The notes under the pieces were generated by a model. The model saw only the letters and a program-made list of their open reading frames with translations. It did no database searches and was not told the DNA's origin. This document shows, one piece after another, positions 33,676-45,096 of a stretch of DNA of 64,000 nucleotides. The position numbers and the translations under genes were made by a program. The first letter of the stretch is position 1; the number at the start of each line of letters is the position of its first letter. The DNA comes from Eutypa lata (taxonomy: Eukaryota > Ascomycota > Sordariomycetes > Xylariales > Diatrypaceae), in NCBI GenBank assembly GCA_022661535.1, contig JAKULF010000001.1, forward strand, positions 806,001 to 870,000, read 5' to 3'.

Positions 33676-36355
33676 TACGGCCTATGTAAATACCTTTTGT
33701 GAGGTGGTGGGAAAACTGTCTTCAAAAAACAAAAAGTGTTAAAGCTGGAGGGGGAAAAAAGCGCAGACTACACCAACCATGGTTATCATTGAGCCCAGAT
33801 CGTTTCAGTGCGCCCATATGTCCAATTTACTTTGTGATGGAATTTATTTATGTTCCTGGTAGGAGATCTGCTACCGTGCCTGAATATACGGATTTGCTTA
33901 TTTTACTATTCCCGAGTGAATATTGCGCTTTAATACACGCTAGGGCTTCGCCATCGTTGCTGTTCGGGGTGCGCGGGGAGGGGGGTGGGTTATCACCGTA
34001 GAACTACGTGGTCGTTTCAAGCTTCTTCATATCCTAGTTTTATAACATGTGACCCTCCTACGTCGAAACAAAATCACGGGGAAAAGCCCCTGGCTAGAAC
34101 AAATAGTATAGATGTGAATATTCATGTAAGTTTTTTATGACCTTTCTTAGTCTTAGCCCGTCGCTTTCCTACACAGAGGGGCGGGTTGATGATTCTCCTT
34201 TCGGGGTTTATGTTGCACGGTCCGCTGGTACATACATACTAGATAGTGGGCCGACCGAGACCAGTCCTAATACCCCGGTCCTTGTACTACGATGACGAAA
34301 GCTGGAATGTTCGTTATTTTCGGCTCCGACTCGGGTAGCTGTCCCGGCCCGGGGATGATAATAAAAAGCTAGCCGCAGCCGAGTCTTGTTCCGCCTTCCT
34401 ACCTGTTTATATGCCGTAGAGATTGGCCCTTGCATGTACGCGATAAGATGCTAGGCTTGTTATTGTATACGAGATAAAATAATCATTTTCTGAGAACAAA
34501 GCAACAAGTTGGTTATATGGCAGTAATCTCAGCAGCGCCCGCAAGAAAACACCCATGTCTTATGATTATAACCTTCCATCAAGAACTTCTTAGGCCTAAA
34601 ATTAGATGGAAATGATAGATTCTGTCAAATTAGCCCAGGTGGTAATATCGGTTTATGTACATTTGTTGTCTAGCGATTTATTATTCAAGCTTTAGAGTAA
34701 GACGTACTTACCTATCAGAACATACCTTCATAGTTATTAGACGTATGCTTGCTGATTCAGGAGTTTAATACATAGATAGATAATTATATTGAGTGTCCGG
34801 TCTTTGAGATTGGGGAAATTCGTAGAGAATGTTACGAATCTACATGAACAATTCTATATGAACAATGAGCACAAGTAAGCACTTCTGTAGGTTAGCTTCA
34901 GCTTTAATAAAAACTTGGTTAGTCTACCTCTAGACGGCTGGGACTCTGGATGAGTTTGTTATTCTACGTACGGCTGAAACCCCAAAACTTGAGAACTAAT
35001 ACCGGCTGACTAGACCAAGAAGAGTCAAGCGTTGGTCAAGCGGAGTTAACCAAAAGTCAATTGATTGAGCTGAATGATTGGTCGGCTGTTATAGAAAGTA
35101 CTTATCCGTGTACATACTTTTTGGAACCCATGCAGCCATGTTAGTATGTACATACATACTTAGAAAGATGAAAGGAAAAAAAGGCCCAGTCACCCCATCG
35201 GCCTATGACGCAGACGTCAGACAGGCGTTGACAATTGGGCAGTAATAATCAGTTAAGGCTTTCAGAACGAACCATTATGTAGGTAACCCAGTACCCACTT
35301 AATTAGGTACATAGAATGAGAAAAAAAATTAATTTCTTAGCGTCAACCACTCAAGGCTGCAAGCTTTGCTTCAAAGATTGCCCGCCAACGATGCCATTCA
35401 TTAAAATTCACTTGTCAACCCGTCATCCCCTTATTTATTAAGTACATACCTCAGATACTGGGTGACTAATGGAAAGTTTATGTGATTACATGTAGCAAGT
35501 CAAGGTTAATCAAGTAAACCAACAACATGTAAGGGCAACATTCCTTATTTTCTGTTAGAGCAAACTGAACATGGGATATTAATAATTGTACAATACAAGA
35601 CCACTTAAGTATATACATACATACCTAGGTATGTCGTTACATAACCATGTCAAATTTCTACCTTAGGTACTTTACCTTATTGGCCAGTACCTGCTTGCCT
35701 ACCTATCAATGTACTTATCTATCTGTACATAATAACTTTGTGGAGTACTTACCGGCAGCACGTTGCGGATCTTCCTTCTTCCAAGGGTTTCCCGTGTATG
35801 TATTATAGGTAGGTACGGTACCTCTACTAGATACTTATAATTTAAACACCACCAAACAGAAACCACGCTGACGCATCCACCACCTTCTTTCCCTCATTAG
35901 CGCTGGTTTCTGCAAATAATTGTATCTTCATCCTGCCTTAATTAATAAAGCACATAAACACTTTAAGCGTAAAATATCACCAAAGGTAGCTTGCCTTAAC
36001 CAACCTTCATTCTTCCCTGATTGGCATGGTCGTCGAGCAGCAGTAATATACTTCTTCTTCTCCTTCTTATTCCCCTCTCTTCATGACATCGTCGAGCTCT
36101 GGTTGAGTCGCAGATTTGTAGATCCTGGGGTTTCTCGGTCGAATGCCTGACTTTCTCCTCACCGCGCCGCTCCGGATCTTGATCGGACTCAACTATTGCG
36201 CTCTTCTTGCGCTCTTCTCCTGATCGCCTTCTTTCTTTCTATTACATTGTCGCCATTTCCTGGCATGAACATTGTCATCCCCTTCCCCTCCTTTTTCTAC
36301 CTGCATCGACACTTTTTCTTCACCTGCACAGCGAATCTACCCGTTTCTGCCCATC
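33676..36355. other. 2.7 kb spacer including long upstream region of BTB gene
   Basis: No gene supported. The right 1 kb is rich in TAC/ACATAC and ACCTAGGTA words and then becomes pyrimidine-rich (about 36030-36350), as in a long leader. Upstream ORFs are listed separately. The region near 35207-35222 holds two TGACG/ACGTCA-type half-sites. Confidence 0.5.
36143..36223 (+). promoter_or_regulatory. Upstream ORF 1 of the BTB gene, 26 codons
   Basis: ATG 36143 to TGA 36221-36223, lying in the pyrimidine-rich presumed leader. Whether it is in the mRNA depends on the unknown transcription start and any leader intron. Confidence 0.25.
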
Positions 36356-36396
36356 ATGGCGCCTTCAAAGGCCCAGCCGCCCCAGGCAAAGCCTAA
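36265..36396 (+). promoter_or_regulatory. Upstream ORF 2 overlapping the BTB gene start out of frame
   Basis: ATG 36265 opens 43 codons (MNIVIPFPSFFYLH onward) ending at 36396, past the main ATG at 36356 and in another frame. If present in the mRNA, ribosomes using it would bypass the main start, which would lower BTB protein output. Confidence 0.35.
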
Positions 36397-39061
36397 GACC
36401 GCTTCCGGACATAATGCGAAGAAATCGACAACCTCCACTCCAGGAGCTCATCGTCCTGTTGTACCTGCCATTCCTTTACCCATGATGCAGCGACAGTCGA
36501 CCAAAGCCTCTAAAGCCCCCACCAACACTAAAAAGCATGTCACTCCTACTACTAACACTTCGTCTAACGGTTACCCTGCCGCTTCTCTCGATGCGGCGCT
36601 GATCGATCAGCCCGTTTCACCGGACAGTGCAAAAGGTATCAAAGAAGTGAAGGGTCAGCATATGCAGTCAGCTAAGCCCTCTGAGAATGAGGTGAACGGC
36701 TCAAACGTGGAGAAACCCGAAAAAGTCATCACCACCCAGTCCAACGCCATACCTGCGACTGCAACACCTGCAGCTCTTGCCACTACCAACGGCGCAAACG
36801 CATCCTCCGGACAAATTCGAGCCACCCCCAATGGTACCAACAGAATTGATACTCAACCCCAGCAAACTACGGCTGCCAATCAACCATCTTCTGCGCCATC
36901 CAACACAAAGGCCAAGTTAGACACTGTCGACTTAACCTCTCCTTCGGTAGTAGACAAGAAGCTAGGTAAGGCTAAATTGCAAAGGCAATCAATCGCCGAC
37001 CTCTTTTATCTAGCACACAAGCACTTACAAACCATAACAGGCACCCAGGATGCTGGAACTTATACCCAGGCTGAATCTATCATCTCTCCCAACCGATCTG
37101 ACCAGCCCCACGTCCTCAACCCTCAGGTCCACCAACCTCATCGTCAACAAGCCACCGATCGACGCCCCGATCCTCTCTTCTACCCTGGCGCCCATATGCA
37201 CCATCACCATATGAGCAATGGAGGAGGAGGCATCATGTTCGGAGGTCTTCCCGAGTCGCACACTCCTTCACCTGCTCCTCCTGGCTCTTTCATGCCACCT
37301 CCCCCGATGCCGGTAAATGGTGAGAACCCGAACTTCGCTCATCTTAATGGCCACCATCATGCCCACTCGAACGGCAACGGTTTTCCTGCCCCCCCGCCCG
37401 CCCCGGCACCCATCAACACTCAGTTTCGTCCCGATTTGGCTGGAGGTCCTGTTTCAAGCATCGATACATATGGCCCACTTTCGGCTCATGTTCACCAAGG
37501 TCCCTTCGATGTCTTACCCCCTGGTGCGAGCCGCTATGGCCCTCCAACCCCCCATAGCTTTCACGGGTCGCATGCATCAGGCGAGCCCAACGGGATGGAC
37601 AATGGTCCCCTTCCCTTTCCTCCTAACAATATGCATTACATGGGTCCAGGTCACCACGAGCATCCAACCGGGCATCATCATCAGCATCCCTCTACCCATC
37701 AACATCCTCCGCCTGGTCTTTTCCCACCGTTCCTCCCTTCCGAGGCTTTTGCTAGACGTCAGCAGAACATGGTCGAAAGAGAACTGATGGAGAGCGTCTT
37801 GTATTTCCGGAACCAGTTCGATAATGGAGAGCTTGCCGACTGCGTCTTGGAGTTGGGTTATGCCAAGAGTCGCCATCATCCTGTCAAAATTGTTGGCCAC
37901 AAGCTCATCTTCGCACAAAGCCAAGCCTTAAAGCACTATATTATGTCTGCGCGAACTGCTGACAGCTCCGGTTCTCATACTATCACTATCGAATCAGACG
38001 ATACCTATCTACGTTCTGATGCCTGGTGGCTGGCCGTTCAACGGCTATACTTGCATCCTCTCTTGAACCTGCCCCCCATCGTCGGCAACGGAGGTAATGG
38101 CATGGATTTCGCCGGTGATAAGACTGATCGGTTCGAATTTTGCCTGGGATATGCCGCCGCCGGTCATCTCCTCGAGATCCAAGACGTTCTAATCCGTGGT
38201 CTGCAGATAGCCGCTGATCTCCTCAATTGGGTCACCATTGAATTGGCTCTCGGCTTCGTGCTCGAGGGGACCACCCAGCGACATACAGACTATGGTCTCG
38301 AGCAGGATGGAACCGACGGGTCCTTTGTGGACCTAGAGTATGGCTACGGACCGGGGACCAAGATTCTCATGGATGCTATTATGAACTTCCTCGTCAATGC
38401 GTTCCCATCCAATTTCGAGTTAGATGCTAATGTTTCTGATCCGACCAATTATGCTCGCATTCCAGCTGTTCCTAGTGTCAACACTGTGCCCTCGCCACGC
38501 GGCACCCTTCCCCCTGCCATTGCCAGAGGTAGTAACCCGCGGAACGCCAGCAAGCCTACTCGGCTAGGTAGTATTAAGTTTGGTGACCTACCAGCTACAT
38601 TCCCGGATGATGGTCCTGCGCCGCAACGCGAGCCGGCCAAGTGCTCGCCTGCCCTTTCCCGTATTCTGCTCAACCTGCCTTTCGATGAGCTGCGCGTTGT
38701 CCTAACATCCGAGAGTAGTGGCGTTTCCGGCTGGAACTCCGCTCAGGATCGATATCACGTTGTCGCTGATGTGGTAGCTGCCAGAGAGGCTCGGCGCTTG
38801 AGAGCAGTTGATGCAGTCCGTGCTGGAGCTATTCCGCAGTTCCTGGAGATCCAGAAGCGACTCTCTGCTCAGCGACGCCATGCCGTCGTAGAGCTTTGGG
38901 ATGTCTTGAATTGGCAAGAAGAGGTCATCCATCCCAGAGGGGCTGAAGTCGTCCCTCGACTGGTGCGAAAGTGGATCCCTCAGTTCTCGGCCCCTCCCGA
39001 GAGAGAGCTAAAGCGACAAGCCCCTATGCCAGCTTACAATGTTCCCGAGTCTATGGTCTAG
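36356..39061 (+). CDS. BTB/POZ-like domain protein, 901 residues, intronless
   Basis: Conserved fungal protein of unknown process, probably a nuclear or cytosolic adaptor. The start is ATG 36356 (MAPSKAQPPQ) in the context CATCATGG; upstream the frame extends only through a TTG. Residues 1-450 are disordered and Ser/Thr/Pro/Gln/Asn-rich with His-rich stretches (HHHHM, HHHQHPSTHQH) and polyproline patches. A BTB-like fold spans about 482-580: YFRNQFDNGELADCVLELGY, then VKIVGHKLIFAQSQALKHYI. The rest is helical and conserved-looking (FCLGYAAAGHLLEIQDVLIRG; LPFDELRVVLTSE; VAAREARRLRAVDAVRAGAIPQFLE). No DNA-binding motif seen. The long upstream region and upstream ORFs suggest a regulated gene. 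Confidence 0.85.
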   Translation: MAPSKAQPPQAKPKTASGHNAKKSTTSTPGAHRPVVPAIPLPMMQRQSTKASKAPTNTKKHVTPTTNTSSNGYPAASLDAALIDQPVSPDSAKGIKEVKGQHMQSAKPSENEVNGSNVEKPEKVITTQSNAIPATATPAALATTNGANASSGQIRATPNGTNRIDTQPQQTTAANQPSSAPSNTKAKLDTVDLTSPSVVDKKLGKAKLQRQSIADLFYLAHKHLQTITGTQDAGTYTQAESIISPNRSDQPHVLNPQVHQPHRQQATDRRPDPLFYPGAHMHHHHMSNGGGGIMFGGLPESHTPSPAPPGSFMPPPPMPVNGENPNFAHLNGHHHAHSNGNGFPAPPPAPAPINTQFRPDLAGGPVSSIDTYGPLSAHVHQGPFDVLPPGASRYGPPTPHSFHGSHASGEPNGMDNGPLPFPPNNMHYMGPGHHEHPTGHHHQHPSTHQHPPPGLFPPFLPSEAFARRQQNMVERELMESVLYFRNQFDNGELADCVLELGYAKSRHHPVKIVGHKLIFAQSQALKHYIMSARTADSSGSHTITIESDDTYLRSDAWWLAVQRLYLHPLLNLPPIVGNGGNGMDFAGDKTDRFEFCLGYAAAGHLLEIQDVLIRGLQIAADLLNWVTIELALGFVLEGTTQRHTDYGLEQDGTDGSFVDLEYGYGPGTKILMDAIMNFLVNAFPSNFELDANVSDPTNYARIPAVPSVNTVPSPRGTLPPAIARGSNPRNASKPTRLGSIKFGDLPATFPDDGPAPQREPAKCSPALSRILLNLPFDELRVVLTSESSGVSGWNSAQDRYHVVADVVAAREARRLRAVDAVRAGAIPQFLEIQKRLSAQRRHAVVELWDVLNWQEEVIHPRGAEVVPRLVRKWIPQFSAPPERELKRQAPMPAYNVPESMV

Positions 39062-41905
39062 CTGACTGGCTTGGGAGGAGACACGTCCCGCTCACGATTT
39101 AATGACGGCGTCGTTTGGTCTCAAGGAGGCTCTTCAGTATTGCGTGACATGACGGCATCACGGCATTGATTTTCCATATCGGTTCTTTGCGGGCATTGCG
39201 TTTGGTGTTGGCGTCTTTGAATTGTTTTTTCTCGCCTTGTTTCATGGACATACTTGATTTTTAAAGGCTTAGGACTACCTATTATGCCGTTTCCCAAATG
39301 AGGCAACGCCTTCATTTGGTTCATAGGGTATTAGGGAATGGTTATTGAAAATATGTTTGCGACCAGTGTTTACGGTTGCGGAGGGATCATGATACAGGAA
39401 AAACGACGAAAAGTTCTAGACGATTCAGGTCTGCTGTCACTACAGACGACATAGTGTAGTGGTGTGTTTCTCATTGCGATGTCATTCACACACGAACAAA
39501 CACATAATACCCCCTTTTGTATGTTTTTGCTAGGCGAACTTTCCAGAGCATGATGATGATGATGCGGATTTGGAGTTCTAGGAGCTTTTTGTTGTTGCGA
39601 GGGGGTGTTGAAGCGAAAGCTTGTCGTGTGAATTCCTGGTTTAAAACAGGTTTGGTGGATAGACCTACTATGAGTGATGATTAGGGTAGATGACAGACTT
39701 GTTAGATGTCTCTTACGGATAGTAGCTTTAGGGTTTCTTCAGGATGGATCACGACTGTCTCTCCCTCTCTCGTGGGATTGGTTGCTTAACCCTCTAACAG
39801 AGAGGAATTGTTTCGATACAGGCTAGAAGGAGGGTCTTCTCGAGTTCTGTAGATAGGTCAAAGAATCCTGATAAATGTGTTTTACTATGCTGTGTGCCTT
39901 GGCTGTAGCATAGAAAACGTTGAGACTTCATACATACTGTGATGGCTTGGCAACATACGTTACCAATAACATCGTTCCTGGTAACATTCATGATAGTGAT
40001 AAACAGAACTTGACGGAATAAATTAAGCATTTTGTCCCTATTAATGATAGTATATAATATAACAATGCAGCTATGTGCATTATATCTTTACACATGTTAA
40101 ATACAAGCAAATAACTCATAGCAAGTTCCTGCTGAAGGCTGATAATGGTCAACGGATGCTGGGGTTCTTTGACGCTTTCTACAGGCGGCGTTGAGACTGT
40201 CTGTTGCATTTACAGACAAGCCACACACGACAATCTGAATGTGGCACAGGGAAACGAGTCTCCCTCCAAAACTTGGGCCTAGATGCCGACTAGTTCCAGC
40301 TTGATAATCCAGTCTAGTAACCATATGCAGATGACATCGTTCGCTACGCTGCGAGCGAGCTTGGCCTGACAACAAGTGTAAGGGCAGAACCACGCAAGCT
40401 GCTCTTCTTCTGAAAAGAGGTCCTCATGGGAGCATAATGAAGACCATCAGGAAGCACCCGGCGTGATAGGGGCGTTGCTGGTCTGCTTGCCTTCCCCTCA
40501 TGATGGTGGGCCTATTCAGCTGTCACAGGAGGGCAAGATCCATTGCTTCGCGACGAGTGAGCCGTCTAAGTATAATCACAAGTATCGCATAGCTATCGTT
40601 CTAACATTGCGGGAGAGTTCAAGCCGCTGACTTTGGGCCACCGACTCGTGTTTGTATACGATATCACCCTCACTGTCAGCAGCTTGTGTGCTCTGCAAGC
40701 ACCTATTAACCGTCTTTAGGTCGATGAGGGCTATGAGGGCTATGTTTCTTACTTATCGCCGGCTGGTAAGAACAAGTAGTTTAAGATCTGCTTGTGAGAT
40801 ATTTAATAAGTGCATGGGTGTAATTATTACGAATGATCTAATATGATTATGATAAAAGCTATGCATCCTTAATGCTAACAGCCTCCTACTTGGTAAAGAG
40901 ATATGCCAAATGATGTACAATAATATAATACCTATGAAGTGCAAAAAGCCTCTGCTTATTCAAGCATGAAGTGGATGAGAGGTGGTGAGTATTTCCCTTC
41001 CACTGTAAAGTGATACATGTAAGCAAACTAACGATATGTTTAGGAGCCCTTCGAAATCCGATCAATGATATTGCCCCAAGTTGCTGCCAAAATAATTAAT
41101 ACCGTCCACCGTTTGCCAGACGCCTCTTTATTTACTTGTATAATTTATATATATTCCGATTATAATATTATTATAATTAAATATAAATAAATTTATCTTG
41201 ATAATATTAAATATTAAATAATTATTAATTATTATTATTAAATTAAGTATTATTCGAATTGGACCTTTTTTTAACGTGTCATTTATTTTGCCAGAACTTG
41301 TGCCCCTCCAAAAATGTGCGGTATATCATTTACTATGGATCTACATCATATTTCAGGCAACGGATCAATATATCGCAAAGAACTTCATTTGGGTGGAGTG
41401 AGCTAGCCCACATAACGTGGCAACTACGGTGCCTCTTCTGAAGGTAAGTAAAGCTCTTCCCGAATATGATAGCCAGCTTATGAAGGCCTGGCTTGTGGCT
41501 AGGTGGCTAGACTGCCGCTTTCGACAAGAAGTACGTGTCGGGCGATTGGTCGACCTCGATGCCGCTGCTGCGGTCGTGGTATGGGCTTAACTATCATAAT
41601 GAGTGGTGCGAGACGAATTTCAACGGTCATGTTCAGCTTGTTCATGCCATACTTGCTGACAGGATATAAGGGACTAATATGTGGCATCATTCCTTTTGTA
41701 CGTGCGCTCTAAAATACAGATAGATTAGCCACTGTACCCAACTCTAATCACGGTCGCTTGATAAAGTCTCATTCAACTTGACTCGTTTGATTCTACTGTC
41801 TACTTAGTGGGCACTTAAGATTTAAGGATATCTAGCCTTCATGCAGTAGCCGAGATGAAGCGTAATGTAATGATACAGGCATGGATTATTTGTCGTGCAG
41901 CTGAC
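39062..41905. other. 2.8 kb spacer containing MITE copy A
   Basis: Lies between the BTB gene and the AA7 oxidase gene, both of which end here (convergent). Contains the AT-rich MITE at 41077-41300 and an ATG microsatellite near 39550. No coding frame supported. Confidence 0.55.
41077..41300 (+). mobile_element. MITE copy A (224 bp, non-autonomous DNA transposon)
   Basis: AT-rich element with terminal inverted repeats of about 28 bp: the left end reads CAAGTTGCTGCCAAAATAAT and the right end, reverse-complemented, CAAGTTCTGGCAAAATAAAT. It is flanked by the direct repeat TGCCC (41072-41076 and 41301-41305), a probable target-site duplication. It has no ORF. It matches copy B in inverted orientation over its full 224 bp, with the shared core AAATTAAGTATTATTCG at 41240-41256. 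Superfamily not assigned; a 5-6 bp duplication fits none of the common types neatly. Confidence 0.8.
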
Positions 41906-43699
41906 CTAGAAATCCCCCGTATCGTTAGTTAACAATTTAAAGGGGCCCGAGACTCGCGTCTGGAACACCTTTTTAGGATCGTACTTCTGCGACACATCCC
42001 GCATCTTCTGGACATTCTCCGCCCCATAGGAGTTCAGAACGTCCTGCGACCCATCGGCATAGTTCATGTAGATATAGCCGGAATTGAGTCCAAGGCTACG
42101 GCCGTACTCCTCCAGAGCATCTTTCCAGGCCATCATCTTGACACGACCGATCGCCTCCAGCTCCATATTGCGGACGGCGAGCGAGCCAAGTAAAACGACG
42201 GCGTTACGGTCGAACTTGTCAATTCCTAAGATATTACCACCACGCTCGGTGCCCTTCCGTCCAACGACCGCCGGTAGGGGTTGAAAGAAGCACTGCGTTT
42301 CGAAGTCACCGTCGGGAATTACGGTGAGTATCTCCTCGACTAGTACCTCGTGTAGCTCTACCGCCTTGGCGAGCATGCGCTCGTCATTCCAGAACGTTGC
42401 AGAGAACCAGATGTTCCTACAATGAAATAGTTACTCATTAGATAAAGATGATGCGCGATACTCGGAATAGATAAGCCAACTTACCGGTATCCTGGCGACT
42501 GTATGGTTAACGCAATCTCGGACATATTCCTCATCGCTGCGTTCGCCGAGGTCTCACCAGGAATACTGAGAAACTTCTGGAAAGGCGGCGGAGCTACTTG
42601 GCCGGTAGTATCTATTAGAGACTGCCTGATCGTGATTTCGCCCAGGGCCAGCGAATACATCCAGAAAACCACCGCCGCGCCGTCTTGATAGTCCTCCAGG
42701 CCATCGATCCACTGTTTAAGAGCTGCGATTTGAACCCCATTGATCCCGTCGTCCGTACCGTGATATGTAGCGCCGTAAGTCCAGAAGGGCACAGCGGGGA
42801 ATGCTTCCAAATCGAAGCGCGTCACGATGCCGAACTGGCCGGCGCCCCCACCCTTGAGCGCGACGTAGAGGTCTGGATTCTCGTCCGTTGTCGCTTCCAC
42901 GACGGAGCCATCTGCAAGCACGACCTCGAAGCCGACGATGTTGTCTGTGGCCAGCCCATGTCGCGCTAGGTAGTGCGAGCACCCGCCGCCGAGCAGCAGA
43001 CCGCCAACACCGACGATGCCGATGCGACCACCTGCAACTCCTATGCCGAGGGGGTCGAGCGTATTGTATACGCTCATCCAGCGCGCCCCGGGGCGGACAG
43101 ACGCTGTACTTGTGGTGTTGTCGTAAGTTGTCGAATTCAAGAGACCTAGGCAGGTAGTTAGTCATTATGAGCATATGTGAGACGCATAGCTATGGAGATA
43201 TAGGGTGGGCTCACTGAGGTCGATAGTGACGCCGTCGTCAATGTTGTTCGCACCGGCATTAGATGAGTGGCCACCACTGCGAACGGCGAATCTGCATTCC
43301 GTCTGCTGAACAAGGACCTTCACAGCTTTAGACACGTCCTCTGTATTTTCGGGCTGGACGAAACATTGTGGTCTCTGCTGAGCAGTGATGGACCAATACG
43401 ACTCCACCTCCTCTGTGTAGATGGTCGTGCCTGGTAGGTAGATGTTCTTCAGGCCTGCATCCCCTAAGATTCGACACTGTGATGCCAGTCAGGGTTTTGT
43501 TCGACGTGATATTTTGGACCGGGTTACACTTACACATCCGGTTGGTGTAGAGTTGCGTGCCTGTAGCGAGAACACTCCGATAGCATTACCTATAAAAAGG
43601 TTTGCAGCAAATAAACGGGCGTGAGGAAATAGCTTCCTGACTGAGACACTGAAATAGAGAAACAGTAGGTACTGAATAATGATACGCTCACTCAACCAT
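41906..43699 (-). CDS. FAD-linked oxidoreductase, BBE/6-hydroxynicotine-oxidase type (AA7-like)
   Basis: Probable flavin oxidase acting on sugars, alkaloids or a secondary metabolite; substrate unknown. Well-supported exons: about 43648-43534, 43476-43215, 43145-42485, 42416-41906, phase-consistent. Joined landmarks: GCCRILGDAGLKNIYLPGT, VESYWS, RFAVRSGGHSSNAGANN (His of the FAD-linking GGHS), GGGCSHYLARHGLATDNI, ALKGGGAGQFGIVTRFDLE, and the C-terminal berberine-bridge segment YMNYADGSQDVLNSYGAENVQKM with YDPKKVFQTR. The 5' end is unsure: a tiny first exon from ATG 43699 (8 nt) or ATG 43707 (5 nt) spliced to TTTCAG near 43649 keeps frame, but neither gives a clear signal peptide. A minus-strand TATAAA at about 43745 supports a start here. 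Bracketed by inverted MITE copies. Confidence 0.82.
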
Positions 43700-44341
43700 T
43701 ACTTCATGATTCGGGGACGAAAGAGGGACAGAGGCGGGGTTTATAAGTAGACGACTGCGTCCGCAACGGTTGAATCCTCCACGAATAACCCCATTAGTAA
43801 ACACTACTAAATTATGATTTTCAATCCCCCAATAACAGAAACTTTCTCCCCAACAGGTGATCTATTCTATTCCCTCCAATTTGCATTCTACACTTCCTAT
43901 ACGACCGACGTATGGGATACATGCTGAGGGTAATATTCGGCAATTCCTTACCGTCGTCGTATCATGCACCAGGGGATCGCGGAATGTTTCCTACTCAATC
44001 AGCAGTAATTGTTGAAGAGTATAGGCCAAATGGCAACCAATCATAGAGGCGGAAATTAATGAATTTCTCTGCTTCGGTTGAACGTCGGTTCTCTATATAG
44101 TTTCGTCGTACATTATATCCTTGCTTGTGCCCCCTCGTGATGTATCCTTCAAGTGGAGTTGATATACGAACATCCACTCAGATGACTTGACGAAAAAAAA
44201 GCCCTTAAAACGCCTTGATGATCCTATAAACAGGCTGATGTTATATTCGTTACTAGGAGGTCCGGTGGGGGATGCTGTGTCAAAAGTAAGATGAGAAACA
44301 TCAGCATTTAGGGCAGGGATGTTTGTCAATATCGCTCCTGA

Positions 44342-44788
44342 GAAACGGTAGAAGAGCGATTTGAGTACGTCTTAATCTTCACGCAAGCGCGTGGGATTCG
44401 ACAGCTTTCGACACGATGGCGCGGTAATGTTACACGCATATTACACGCAGGACTTGGACCCAGCCTCAGCCTTAGCGTTAGAACACCGTCTGGGCCGCCA
44501 CCAACGCCTGCCGGGACTCCCCGCGGAGTAACTAGAGGAAGCACTCCACAATTTGGAGCACGTGGCAGCGCCCGCGGCTACCAGGACGAGACTCCCAAGG
44601 CCGCAGAGGAGATATGTGCTGCCGAGTCCAGTGAGCTTCGGGGGCGCGGGCCGGCGGTGAATGTTAGTAGTGAGGTGGAAGGGCCAAGCGAGACGACACT
44701 GGAAGAGGTGGTAAGTAGGCATGGCACTGCTCGCTAGTAGCATAACCTAACTTCTGCGATCTTCCCTACACAATAGAAATATACATGA
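44342..44788 (+). pseudogene. Orphan exon-like open frame with a well-formed downstream intron
   Basis: A GC-rich, stop-free stretch of 123 codons (44342-44710) encodes a basic helical start (ERFEYVLIFTQARGIRQLS) then a Pro/Gly/Ser-rich part (RTPSGPPPTPAGTPRGV). It ends at a consensus donor GTAAGT (44711), with a CCTAAC branch point and CACAATAG acceptor 66 bp on. Splicing in phase gives KYT and a stop at 44786-44788. No ATG lies upstream and no plausible 5' exon was found, so this looks like the 3' end of a decayed or truncated gene, possibly cut by rearrangement near the MITE. Family unknown. Confidence 0.35.
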
Positions 44789-44872
44789 CCACCCACTGAG
44801 ATTTCAGAGAATATGAAGTTGACAATATACGATGTTTCCAGTTGGAAAATCTCCGGGCTCCCCTAATGGGCC

Positions 44873-45096
44873 ACAAGTTCTTGCCAAAATAAATGACACG
44901 TTAAAAAAGTTCCAATCCGAATAATACTTAATTTGGCAGTAATAATCAATGATTATTCAATATTTAACGTTATAATCATAAGCTTATTTACATTTAAGCA
45001 TAATAATATTATGACTGGAGTATACACATTACATAAATAGATAGATAGGCGTATGGTAGACGGTTTGACGGTGTCAATTGTTTTGGCAGCAACTTC
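44873..45096 (-). mobile_element. MITE copy B (224 bp), inverted relative to copy A
   Basis: Same length and structure as copy A but in opposite orientation. The left end reads CAAGTTCTTGCCAAAATAAA and the right end, reverse-complemented, GAAGTTGCTGCCAAAACAAT. It is flanked by TGGGCC direct repeats (44867-44872 and 45097-45102). The shared core is at 44918-44934. Different target duplications in A and B show two independent insertions. No coding capacity. Confidence 0.8.

Noticed and set aside
36272..36355. Upstream extension of the BTB protein to 36272
   Set aside because: It begins at TTG; ATG 36356 has a good context and begins a typical disordered N-terminus.
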